This document shows, piece by piece, positions 34,899 through 43,251 of a stretch of DNA of 64,000 bases. The stretch lies in NCBI GenBank assembly GCA_900770395.1, contig CAAGKM010000043.1, positions 124,001-188,000 on the forward strand, in the 5' to 3' direction. The notes under the pieces were generated by a model that did no database searches, was not told the DNA's origin, and saw only the letters and a program-made list of their open reading frames with translations. The translations under genes and the position numbers were made by a program. This DNA comes from an uncultured Prevotella sp. GTDB taxonomy: Bacteria > Bacteroidota > Bacteroidia > Bacteroidales > Bacteroidaceae. The first letter of the stretch is position 1. Every line of letters begins with the position of its first letter.

Positions 34899-34932
34899 AA
34901 GAACTTTCTGTTTTATTTCAAAGAACTTTCTG
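34899..34932. repeat. Second short array next to array E (2 units, 22 bp)
   Basis: AGAACTTTCTG at 34900-34910 and 34922-34932, 22 bp apart, each with an AGAA..TTCT palindrome; a third position shows only a weak match. Different sequence from array E but the same period. Confidence 0.55.
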
Positions 34933-34973
34933 TCTTGTCAAGAATTGTTTTGCCACCTGTTTTTATTGTTTGA

Positions 34974-36536
34974 TTAATATTGTGACACATTTAAGTTCTT
35001 CACGGTGATTGTTCCGCCGTAGCTGTTTATGCTCCAGCAGTTTTTCTGCAAACCGTAGATGCGCTGCGTTGTGCCATACTCACCGTTGATATACATCACC
35101 ACGACAGAGTTGTCGGTATAGATGTCGACCTTGTAGATGTTGCCGGCAGGACGGGGGAATATGTAACCGTCTGCACCGACAATAAAGCCCTTGCCTTCGC
35201 TGCCCTCCTGCTCGAAGTTGACTTTGCGGCGTCCGTTCTCCCATTCAGGATTGACAACGAGAGAATAGTATTTTGTGGCTTCTGTGTCACGGACAAATGA
35301 AACGCCCCACTTGTCGGCATCTCCTGCTGTCAGTTCAAACGAGATGTGGTTATGATAGCCAAGACGACTGAAAAGCACATACCCATTGCCGCTTATGGTG
35401 CCTGATGCATAGTTCTCCGATGCCATTACCTTTGCCTCCGCTTGTTTGCTATACTTGTCTGCCATTGCTGGAACCTCACCTACAGAAAGAGTACCGTCGG
35501 CATGTTGTATGAGTTTGTGACATACGAGAGCTCCCGACCAGTTGGGCTCACCCTCGGCACCCACTGCAATGTTCTTGTCGTGGATAGTTGTGCCAGTACG
35601 GTAAGGTGTCCATCCCCAGATAAAACGGTCAGTGCCGTTAGAGGCAGTCTTTCCTGCGTAGAAGGCACGTGTGTCGAGTACTCCCTCTTTGTCGTCGGCA
35701 GGCCATTGCGGTCCTTCGTTAAAGCACTTTTTCAAATCGTCTAAAGAGCGTGCCATCATATACTTCACCTTTCGGCTCCAGTCGCTTCGGTATGCCTCGC
35801 TATAAACCATATACCACCAGTCGCCCATCTTGAAGATGTCGGGACACTCAAGCATGCGGTCCCAAATCATGCACGAGAACTGACCGTCGTATTTCCAGTC
35901 GCGCAGATTCTCAGATGTGTATTCAGCAAATTTCAGGTTGCTTGCTATAATCATGTGCCAAAGTCCGTTGTCGTCCTGGAACACCTGCGGGTCGCGGAAG
36001 TCAACATCAGAGTAACCATTGTCAGAACCACGCAGCATCCAAGCCTTGTCCTTGGTCCATGTCTTGAAGTCGGGAGATGTGGCGCGCATAACCACCTCGC
36101 GTGTGGTGTGACCAGTGTAGTAGATGTAGTACAAACCGTCGTTCTCATTATAAACAGCGCAGCCTGTACCCAAGGCGGCATCGAGTTCGTCCTTCGACTT
36201 TCCCGTGGCAAGAATTTCTCCCATGCCCTGATAGTTTGCGCCGTCGGTTGTGGATACTCCGTAGATGGGATGATAACACCAGGCATCGTTGTTGTCGAAC
36301 TCCTGCAGATAGAGCACCTTGAAATTGCCGGCTTTCTTGTCATAGAAAGGCATCGGGTCACCCACTCTGCCTATTGCCGGCTTCCAGAAAGTACTGTAAC
36401 CGTTTTCCTCAGTTGGAGTGAAATATTCTGTTGATTGAGACCAGTCCTTTGCCGGGTCACCAACAAAATTGTCGTCGCTGCACGCTGTCATTGTAAGTGC
36501 AGCCATTGCTATATTGAATAATATCATTGGTTTCAT
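34974..36536 (-). CDS. Surface lipoprotein with GH32-like domain
   Basis: 520 residues. Lipoprotein signal ending TMTAC with Cys19, followed by SDDN, an acidic start like the Bacteroidetes surface-export signal, so outer-surface location is likely. GH32-type propeller (about 45-350) and a C-terminal beta-sandwich (about 380-520). Catalytic positions are kept: Asp60 (VGDPMPF instead of the usual NDPNG), Asp182 (FRDP), Glu230 (ECPD). Probably an endo-levanase/inulinase that cuts fructan at the cell surface before SusCD import. The altered nucleophile motif leaves some doubt on activity. Last gene of the susC transcript. Confidence 0.9.
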   Translation of the reverse strand: MKPMILFNIAMAALTMTACSDDNFVGDPAKDWSQSTEYFTPTEENGYSTFWKPAIGRVGDPMPFYDKKAGNFKVLYLQEFDNNDAWCYHPIYGVSTTDGANYQGMGEILATGKSKDELDAALGTGCAVYNENDGLYYIYYTGHTTREVVMRATSPDFKTWTKDKAWMLRGSDNGYSDVDFRDPQVFQDDNGLWHMIIASNLKFAEYTSENLRDWKYDGQFSCMIWDRMLECPDIFKMGDWWYMVYSEAYRSDWSRKVKYMMARSLDDLKKCFNEGPQWPADDKEGVLDTRAFYAGKTASNGTDRFIWGWTPYRTGTTIHDKNIAVGAEGEPNWSGALVCHKLIQHADGTLSVGEVPAMADKYSKQAEAKVMASENYASGTISGNGYVLFSRLGYHNHISFELTAGDADKWGVSFVRDTEATKYYSLVVNPEWENGRRKVNFEQEGSEGKGFIVGADGYIFPRPAGNIYKVDIYTDNSVVVMYINGEYGTTQRIYGLQKNCWSINSYGGTITVKNLNVSQY

Positions 36537-36557
36537 ATATATAATCTTTAATTGTAA

Positions 36558-37964
36558 TTACTTTGTGAGGTAGTTGAAAGCATTATGTGTGATGATGGAG
36601 ACATTTTTATGGAATTTCTCCGTATAGCCTGCCTCGTAGGTGTAGGAATACCAGTCGTAGCAGCCCGAACCGATGCAGATGATACCACCTTTTCCGTCGT
36701 GTGCAGGATACTCCCATGCCACTACAGCTCCGTCGCCGCCTACACCGAGAATCTTACCGCCCGTGCGTGTCTCCCATGCTTCGTGATTGTTATAGTCACC
36801 CCAGTCTGTGCCGATGTGATATTGTGCTGTGGAGTTTGTGATGTGATAGCCGGCATCTGTGGTATATACCGCATTAGGATCATCGCCAGTCACAAGTCCC
36901 TGCCAAAGAGGATGTCCTGTCTGTCCGCTGTACATCTTAAAGCTCCAAGGTTCGCCACACAATTCTGCATCTGCCTCATTCTGTCCCCAGCAATTGTTTG
37001 GAGTGGTCCATTCATCATCACCTGTAGCACCGATGAACGATGGGAGGTTTGTGGCATAGCGTGTAAGGAAGAAAGCGCCTCCGTTTTCATAATATGTGCG
37101 AAGCTGGTTCTTGGCGTCGATGGCGTAGGGAGCCTTTGTTACAAACTGGTCGTGACCGTCAACACCGCCATCATAGTGGAAATGCCACCATATAATCTTG
37201 CACTCCGACAAATCGACTGCCTCCATCTGGATGTCGGCAAATGATACATAGAGCGATTTCTCAATGTTTGCAAGCATCCAAGAGCAAGCCGCCTTTGCCT
37301 CAGGGTCAAGGTCGTTCATAGTTGATGCGTTGCCAACAAATACAGCCTTTGGCTTGTCTATGGCAAACACATTGACCGTGTATTGTGCCTGGGCAGTTCC
37401 GTTTGTCACTGTATAGACAACAGGATTAGTGAAGTCCTGTGCAACTCCGTTGAGAGGCTGGCACGCTGCTCCGTCGCTGAACGAGATGGATGGGATGAGG
37501 GCTGTTACATCAACATCTCCAGGCACATAAACCGTAATGGTCTTGGCATTCTGGTCGATGATGCCGTTATACACATCATTTACAACAAATGAGTATATCT
37601 TGGCTTCGTCGCGCTTTGCCACAAGTTTCCAGTCAAGGTACAAGTCGCCGTTTGTCACGTGAATATTCTGTGTTCCGTCCATGTTTACGGTCTGTCCCTT
37701 CTGTACATTGGCCGTTGCACCCTCAGAGAGGCGAAGGTCAGTCACAGTCATTGCCTTAGTGTCGTAGGTCTCTGGCAAGTTTACGGTCACTGTACAGGAG
37801 GTGAAATCTATCTTACCCTCAAACTCGTCGAGTGTCAACGCCTCGATTGTGCAGTCGCCCGAAAGTTGCAAGTCGCTGACGTTGTCGTTTGTACAGGCAG
37901 ACATGCACATCATCAGGATGGCGGCGAATGTTGCTGTTATTATATTGTATGCTATTGTTTTCAT
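36558..37964 (-). CDS. DUF4960 surface glycan-binding lipoprotein
   Basis: 468 residues with lipoprotein signal (MMCMSAC, Cys24, then TNDN). Two N-terminal Ig-like/DUF-type beta domains (about 30-215) and a C-terminal DUF4960 domain rich in Trp and Tyr (WWHFHYDGGVDGHD; SGCYDWYSYTYEAGY). It takes the SusE place after susD. The B. thetaiotaomicron levan locus has a DUF4960 protein at the same position that binds levan at the surface. Role as fructan-binding protein is inferred from this position and family. Confidence 0.88.
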   Translation of the reverse strand: MKTIAYNIITATFAAILMMCMSACTNDNVSDLQLSGDCTIEALTLDEFEGKIDFTSCTVTVNLPETYDTKAMTVTDLRLSEGATANVQKGQTVNMDGTQNIHVTNGDLYLDWKLVAKRDEAKIYSFVVNDVYNGIIDQNAKTITVYVPGDVDVTALIPSISFSDGAACQPLNGVAQDFTNPVVYTVTNGTAQAQYTVNVFAIDKPKAVFVGNASTMNDLDPEAKAACSWMLANIEKSLYVSFADIQMEAVDLSECKIIWWHFHYDGGVDGHDQFVTKAPYAIDAKNQLRTYYENGGAFFLTRYATNLPSFIGATGDDEWTTPNNCWGQNEADAELCGEPWSFKMYSGQTGHPLWQGLVTGDDPNAVYTTDAGYHITNSTAQYHIGTDWGDYNNHEAWETRTGGKILGVGGDGAVVAWEYPAHDGKGGIICIGSGCYDWYSYTYEAGYTEKFHKNVSIITHNAFNYLTK

Positions 37965-37978
37965 AATTTTCTTTTATT

Positions 37979-39712
37979 TTACCAGTTACCAATATTCTGA
38001 GTGTAATTTCCGTTTGAGGCAGCCACCTGAGCAAAAGGAATGGGCAGATATTCGCCCTTGTTGGCGGTGAACTCAGCCTCTCCATAGACAGTGCACTTTG
38101 TCTTCTCTGCCGCATAATAGCTGTTGAGGGTCTGCGCAGCCTCGCCCCATCTCACGAGGTCGAAGAAACGCTCAGATTCCATTGCAAGTTCCAGACGGCG
38201 CTCCATCTTCACAATCTTTATTGTCTGCTCCTTGTCGTAAGAGCCTGTGTAGGTCTTGCAATAGAACTTCACGCCATACTTTGACGGATAGTTGCCTATC
38301 ATCTGTGTGCTGGCAGCTGCACGGGAGCGTATCTGGTTTATCAGGGCTATTGCCTCCGTGGTCTTTCCAAGCTGTGCGAACGCCTCTGCGCGCTCAAGCA
38401 TGACATCGGCGTATCTGAATACGATACGGTTCATGCTTGTTGCCCAAAACGACCCCTTGATAAGATATTGACCGATGAGGGCAGGATCGACGTTCTGCTT
38501 AAGAGTGACGTAGTAGCCATAGAGACCTCCCGAACGGCTCCAGTTTGAGGTGCGGTCCATGATGTAGTTCTGGTTGAACATGTATGGCAGTCCGGTTATT
38601 CCCACCGTGAGGAACAGGCGCGGGTCGGCGTTGTCTGCCGTCATGTCGTAGTCCTTCTGGTTGAAGCTGTCAATCAGAGGCAGTCCTCTGTCGTCGGTGC
38701 GGAAGGCATTTACAAGGTTTTGAGAAGGCTTGTAGAAATCGCATCCGCCGTCAGTAACATCTGCTATATTAGGGCAGATTAGTCCGTTCGACCAGTTGAG
38801 ATTACCGTATGTAGAGCCGTCATTGCGTGAGTATTGTATTGCCCATATCGACTCGCAGCCGTTCTCATACTGTTCCTCAGGACGGAAGTTGTTGTGTATG
38901 TCCTGTTCAAGTGAATATCCTCCGGCAGAGTAGATTGTGGGGGCAGTGTATTTGATAACCTTTTCAAGGTCGTCGGCATTTATGCTTGTCACCTGATTGC
39001 TCTTGGCATCGTCCTGACGGTATGCCTTATAGAGATAAACCTTGGCGAGGAATGCCGCACAGGCAGCCTTTGTCGGACGGCCCTTTTCAGTCTGCCTAAC
39101 AGGAAGCACCTCGTATGCCTCCTCTAATTCCTTGGCTATTACGCCCCATGCCTCGTCATTTGTATATTCGGTGTTTGAGAGTGTGTTGTAGTCCTCGTAT
39201 TTGAGGTTTGCGTCCATGATGAACGGGATGTTCTTGTAGAGACGCTTCAACAGAAAATGACTGTAGGCGCGCAGGAACTTCATCTCGGCAAGACGCTGCG
39301 CCTTAAAGGCATAGCTGTCATCGCACTTCTCAAGCACACTGATGGCGGAATTGGTACGGGAAATGGTTATGTACAGACGGTTCCACATGTCGCTGATGTT
39401 CCAGTTGGTTGTCAGCACACCCTTCTGCACCTCAAGCTGATGGAATACGTCTCCGTCGTTCACAGAGCTGCCGCCTTTATAGGCATCGTCTGAGCGCACG
39501 TCGTAGTTCCACATTGAGAATGAGCCGTTGATGTCTTCACTTTGAGTGAAACCTGCGTATGCCGATATTATTGTACTTTCCACTAACGAGGGGTCTTTCA
39601 CCTGGTTCTCGTCAAGTGTGCCCTGTGGCACCTGCTCTTCGAGGAAGTCAGAGCAGCTTGCTGCCATAAAGCCAAAGGAGGCAGCTAATATATAGTTGAA
39701 AATCTTCTTCAT
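37979..39712 (-). CDS. susD: SusD-family glycan-binding lipoprotein
   Basis: 577 residues; lipoprotein signal ending MAASC (Cys20) then SDFLEE. RagB/SusD helical fold with TPR core; C-terminal RagB/SusD motif region ERRLELAMESERFFDLVRWG and YLPIPFAQVAASNGNYTQN are characteristic. It caps the SusC channel at the cell surface and binds fructan oligosaccharides. 6 nt downstream of susC. Symbol given by family. Confidence 0.96.
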   Translation of the reverse strand: MKKIFNYILAASFGFMAASCSDFLEEQVPQGTLDENQVKDPSLVESTIISAYAGFTQSEDINGSFSMWNYDVRSDDAYKGGSSVNDGDVFHQLEVQKGVLTTNWNISDMWNRLYITISRTNSAISVLEKCDDSYAFKAQRLAEMKFLRAYSHFLLKRLYKNIPFIMDANLKYEDYNTLSNTEYTNDEAWGVIAKELEEAYEVLPVRQTEKGRPTKAACAAFLAKVYLYKAYRQDDAKSNQVTSINADDLEKVIKYTAPTIYSAGGYSLEQDIHNNFRPEEQYENGCESIWAIQYSRNDGSTYGNLNWSNGLICPNIADVTDGGCDFYKPSQNLVNAFRTDDRGLPLIDSFNQKDYDMTADNADPRLFLTVGITGLPYMFNQNYIMDRTSNWSRSGGLYGYYVTLKQNVDPALIGQYLIKGSFWATSMNRIVFRYADVMLERAEAFAQLGKTTEAIALINQIRSRAAASTQMIGNYPSKYGVKFYCKTYTGSYDKEQTIKIVKMERRLELAMESERFFDLVRWGEAAQTLNSYYAAEKTKCTVYGEAEFTANKGEYLPIPFAQVAASNGNYTQNIGNW

Positions 39713-39718
39713 GTCTCT

Positions 39719-42700
39719 TTAAAATGTTACGTTAAGACCAAATGTCATGTTCACTGGAATAGGATAGCCGAAATTTGCATTCTCAGGATCCACACCTGTA
39801 AAATTGCTGCTCTTAATGGTCAGCAGGTTCTGTGCGGAGAGATAGAAACGCAGGCGTTCCATGTAGAGCTTGCTGGCAACCGCCTTGGGTACATTGTAGC
39901 CAATCTGTATGTTGCGGAGCTTCAGGAATGAGCCGTTCTCAACATAATAGCTTGACACACGGGTCTCGTTGTTGTTATTATAGGTAGATAGAGCGGGGAT
40001 GTTTGAGCCGGGATTTGTTAGTGACCATGCGTCGAGCAGACGCTGTCCCTTGTTGAGGTTAGCCACGTTTACACCTGCCCAAAGGTCGGTTTCCTTTTTC
40101 AGGTCTGAGATGACATCAACACCCTGAACACCCTGCCAGAACATTGTCATATCCCAATTCTTATACTGCAAATAGATGTTGAAACCGTAGCTGAAGTCGG
40201 GCACAGGAGAGTAAATCCAATCCTGGTCAGCCTCTGTTATCATGCCGTCGTCATTGAGGTCTTTGAATCGCATTCTGCCAATACCAGCCCCCTCTTGTGT
40301 GGCGTGGTTGTCAACTTCTTCCTGACTCTTGAAGATGCCGTCGAACACATATCCAACCTGTGCGTCCATAGGGTGACCTATTACGCTCTTCACTCCATTG
40401 CCTCCGAACTCTCCGTTGGCGGCGACAGTTTCGGGCAATTTGGTTATCTCATTGCGGTAGGTGCCGAGGTTGGCTGTGATGTCGTAACTGAAATCTCCAA
40501 TACTGTTGCGGTAGCCAAGGTTCAGCTCAAAACCGTTGTTTTTCATCTCGCCTGCATTAATCCACATTGAGCTGCCCTCGCCCATTGCCGCAATCCCTGC
40601 CATGTAGAGAAGTATGTCACTTGTCTTCTTATGGTAGTAGTCAAAGCTACCGTAAAGCGTATTGTTGAAAAGCGAGAAGTCAATACCGATGTTGGTTTGT
40701 GTGGTGGTTTCCCACTTGATGTCGTCATTGCCAATCTGTATTCGTTTAAAGCCTGACTGCAGTATTTGTCCGCCGTTAGAGCCTGCTATGTCGTATGATG
40801 TGCCAAAGCTGTTGCCTCCGAAGTTAGAGTCACCATAAGCGGCTTGGTAGAGTGTATATCGGGCTGTGTTTGATATTTCCTGATTACCTGTCTGTCCCCA
40901 TGATGCACGGAGCTTCAGGTCGTAGAGCCATGAGCTTGTTTTCTTCATGAAGTTCTCTTGTGTAATGCGCCATCCCACGCTTACAGAAGGGAATGTTCCG
41001 TATTTGTTGTTCTTGCCGAATCGGCTTGAGCCGTCACGGCGCAGAGTGACCGATGCCAAATATTTGTCGGCGTATGTATAGTTTACCTTTCCAAAGAAAG
41101 AGACGAGTGAGTAACCACTGCCCGAACCGTAGGCTTTCTCGACGCCAGTGCCAGCATCAGGCCACATATAGTCGGTGTTGAGTATCTCGTAGTCATAGCG
41201 CTTACCTGAAAACCATACGTCATCCTGTCGGTTAACCTCCATACCGAGCATATAGTCGGCACGGTGCTTTCCTATTTCCATATTATAGGTTGCCACGGCA
41301 TTCCACATCCATTTCATCCAATGCTCCTGCTTTGCCTCCACTGCGTTCTCTGGGGTTGCCACATTGCCGTTTGAAATCGGCATGGTGAAGATACGCTGCT
41401 GCTTCTGAGCATAGTCGATGCCTGCTGTTGTGCGGAGATTGAACCCTTTGAAGAGAGCAAGGTTCAGATATACGTCGCCGAATGCGCGCCAATAGGTGTA
41501 GCGGTTGTCCTTGTTGCGCTCAAGACGTCCGAGAGGGTTCTCTCGGTCAGCATAGCCACCGGTAAGGTTGGCATATTCTCCCTTTGTATTATATACAGGA
41601 AACGAAGGATTGAACTGCAGCACATTTTCAAGAAATCCGCCTGGTGCGCTCACTTCAGAGGTGCGGTTCAGCGTGAAGTGTTCGCCAATGGTCAGGACAT
41701 TGCCTATGAGTTTGTAGTCGCTGTTAATGCGTGCCGAGAGTCGCTCAAAGTCTGAGTGTTTGATGATGCCGAGATTCTTGTAATAGCCGAGTGAGAGATA
41801 GCTTGAGCCCTTCTCGCTGCCATTGCTCACGCTCACGTTGTAGTTTTGTATGACACCAGTGCGTGTGGTCTCCTTTACCCAGTCGGTGTCGGCGGCAGGG
41901 ACGGTGTTGCTGTCATCAAGGTATTTCTGCATCGTTACATTATATAGTTGCGGATTGCCCTGTGCGTCATATCCCCAGTCGAAATGATAGCCGAGATTGT
42001 TGTTATTGGGATTAAGCCCGTCGTTGACATTGGCTTGCCAGTAGGCTTGTCCCCACTGTTCCGCATTAAGCACTTCCAGTTTGTTGGCATAAAATGACGC
42101 GGCTATGCTGGCGTCAAAGTCAACCTTTACCTTGCCGTCCTTGCCTTTCTTGGTAGTGATGATTATTACACCGTTTGCGGCGCGTGAGCCATAGATTGAG
42201 GCAGAGGCGGCATCCTTCAGCACCTGTATAGACTCTATGTCGTTGCCGTTAAGCTCATGCATACCCGACTTTGTCGGCACTCCGTCAATAATATACAGAG
42301 GGTCATTGTTGTTAAGGGTACCGATACCACGTATGCGCACAGTTGCAGCACCAGAGGGAGTTCCGTCGGCGGAGATGTTCATGCCTGGCACACGTCCTTG
42401 AAGAGCCTTGATGGGGTTGTTCTCGTTTTGCTTCTGCAGCTCATCAACGCTGACAACGGAGACCGCGCCCGTCAAGTCTGCCTTTCGCTGGGTGGTATAT
42501 CCGGTGACGACAAGCTCGTTGAGCATTTCGGAGGCTTCCTTAAGCACAATCTTCATGTTCTGTCCGGCAGTCTGCTCCACGTCCGTGTATCCTATATAAG
42601 ATACTGTGACTTTTGCCCCGCTGTTTACCATGAACTTAAAATTGCCGTCATAGTCGGTGACAGTTCCGTTCGTGGTTCCTTTCTCTTTCACCGTGGCGCC

Positions 42701-42820
42701 GATGATGGCTTCTCCTGTCTGGTCGACCACCGTTCCGCTTACCTCAATCTTCTGCGCATATATGACGGTGCAGACCATCAGCAACCATGCGCTTGCGATT
42801 AATCTTTGTAATTGTTTCAT
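39719..42820 (-). CDS. susC: SusC/RagA-family TonB-dependent transporter
   Basis: 1033 residues from the ATG at 42820; signal peptide KQLQRLIASAWLLMVCTVIYA then Gln23. Carboxypeptidase-D-like domain (about 24-100), TonB box/SusC signature (LNELVVTGYTTQRKADLTGA), plug (about 115-230: PIKALQGRVPGMNIS, DPLYIIDGVP, IYGSRAANGVIIITTKKG), 22-strand barrel to the C-terminus. It imports fructan oligosaccharides across the outer membrane with SusD. First gene of the four-gene operon; promoter with four operator half-sites upstream. Confidence 0.97.
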   Translation of the reverse strand: MKQLQRLIASAWLLMVCTVIYAQKIEVSGTVVDQTGEAIIGATVKEKGTTNGTVTDYDGNFKFMVNSGAKVTVSYIGYTDVEQTAGQNMKIVLKEASEMLNELVVTGYTTQRKADLTGAVSVVSVDELQKQNENNPIKALQGRVPGMNISADGTPSGAATVRIRGIGTLNNNDPLYIIDGVPTKSGMHELNGNDIESIQVLKDAASASIYGSRAANGVIIITTKKGKDGKVKVDFDASIAASFYANKLEVLNAEQWGQAYWQANVNDGLNPNNNNLGYHFDWGYDAQGNPQLYNVTMQKYLDDSNTVPAADTDWVKETTRTGVIQNYNVSVSNGSEKGSSYLSLGYYKNLGIIKHSDFERLSARINSDYKLIGNVLTIGEHFTLNRTSEVSAPGGFLENVLQFNPSFPVYNTKGEYANLTGGYADRENPLGRLERNKDNRYTYWRAFGDVYLNLALFKGFNLRTTAGIDYAQKQQRIFTMPISNGNVATPENAVEAKQEHWMKWMWNAVATYNMEIGKHRADYMLGMEVNRQDDVWFSGKRYDYEILNTDYMWPDAGTGVEKAYGSGSGYSLVSFFGKVNYTYADKYLASVTLRRDGSSRFGKNNKYGTFPSVSVGWRITQENFMKKTSSWLYDLKLRASWGQTGNQEISNTARYTLYQAAYGDSNFGGNSFGTSYDIAGSNGGQILQSGFKRIQIGNDDIKWETTTQTNIGIDFSLFNNTLYGSFDYYHKKTSDILLYMAGIAAMGEGSSMWINAGEMKNNGFELNLGYRNSIGDFSYDITANLGTYRNEITKLPETVAANGEFGGNGVKSVIGHPMDAQVGYVFDGIFKSQEEVDNHATQEGAGIGRMRFKDLNDDGMITEADQDWIYSPVPDFSYGFNIYLQYKNWDMTMFWQGVQGVDVISDLKKETDLWAGVNVANLNKGQRLLDAWSLTNPGSNIPALSTYNNNNETRVSSYYVENGSFLKLRNIQIGYNVPKAVASKLYMERLRFYLSAQNLLTIKSSNFTGVDPENANFGYPIPVNMTFGLNVTF

Positions 42821-42859
42821 TTGGTTTTCTTTTAAGTTATTACTGTAAAAAATCTGCTG

Positions 42860-42960
42860 CAAAAGTACAGCAGAACAGTAAATGAAGCGTTAAAAAATCG
42901 TTCATCGGCTGAAAAATATGTTGCAATGTATCATATTTTGCATGCTTTGAACGATTTTTT
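42860..42960 (-). promoter_or_regulatory. Promoter and four-site operator of susC
   Basis: -7 TACTTTTG at 42867-42860. Half-sites on the plus strand: A AAAAAATCGTTCA (42892-42904), B AAAATATGTTGCA (42913-42925), C TGTATCATATTTT (42927-42939) inverted, D TGAACGATTTTTT (42948-42960), exact inverse of A. A-B and C-D are 21 bp apart, the whole being one 69-bp dyad. No -33 TTTG, as expected for an activated promoter. Confidence 0.88.
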
Positions 42961-43156
42961 TTAGCTTTACTTGCATTTTTGCCTTGTTTTTATTTAAAAG
43001 AACACGTTTCCCTTGTTTTTATTTGTATTCTTTATCTTAATAGAAATGCCATGTACAGCGGCAATGTTGTCACGGCTCCCGATACACCTATATTATAATT
43101 TCCAAGTTTGACGGCCTTGTAGACGTGATATTTGTCCGAGAACGTCTGTCGAACTT
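42961..43156. other. Intergenic DNA with a possible gene remnant
   Basis: Together with the susC promoter and the hairpin at 43157 this fills the 431-nt gap before the ATPase gene. On the minus strand 43150-43032 an open frame of about 39 codons (including HVYKAVKLGNYNIGVSGAV, ending LPLYMAFLLR) has coding-like composition but no start of its own. It may be the C-terminal scrap of a lost membrane protein. I see no promoter or RNA gene here. Confidence 0.3.
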
Positions 43157-43244
43157 TTTTTAGGCACGGATTACACGGATCCAATGGATTAAGATAAATT
43201 AAGGAAACAGTAACAGTGAAATCTGTGTAATCCGTGCCTAAAAA
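43157..43244. repeat. Inverted-repeat element after the ATPase gene
   Basis: 24-bp arms (43157-43180 and 43221-43244) with one mismatch, containing GGCACGGATTACAC and its inverse, around a 40-nt AT-rich centre. It starts 7 nt after the ATPase stop. Words of the type CACGGATTACACGGAT are, to my knowledge, a common dispersed repeat in many bacteria. It could also work as a terminator (T-rich on both ends). Confidence 0.75.
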
Positions 43245-43251
43245 CTGTCGG

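Noticed and set aside
34974..36536. Second GH32 protein as a catalytically dead binding protein
   Set aside because: The nucleophile motif is altered (GDPMPF), but Asp60, Asp182 and Glu230 all remain, so loss of activity cannot be claimed.
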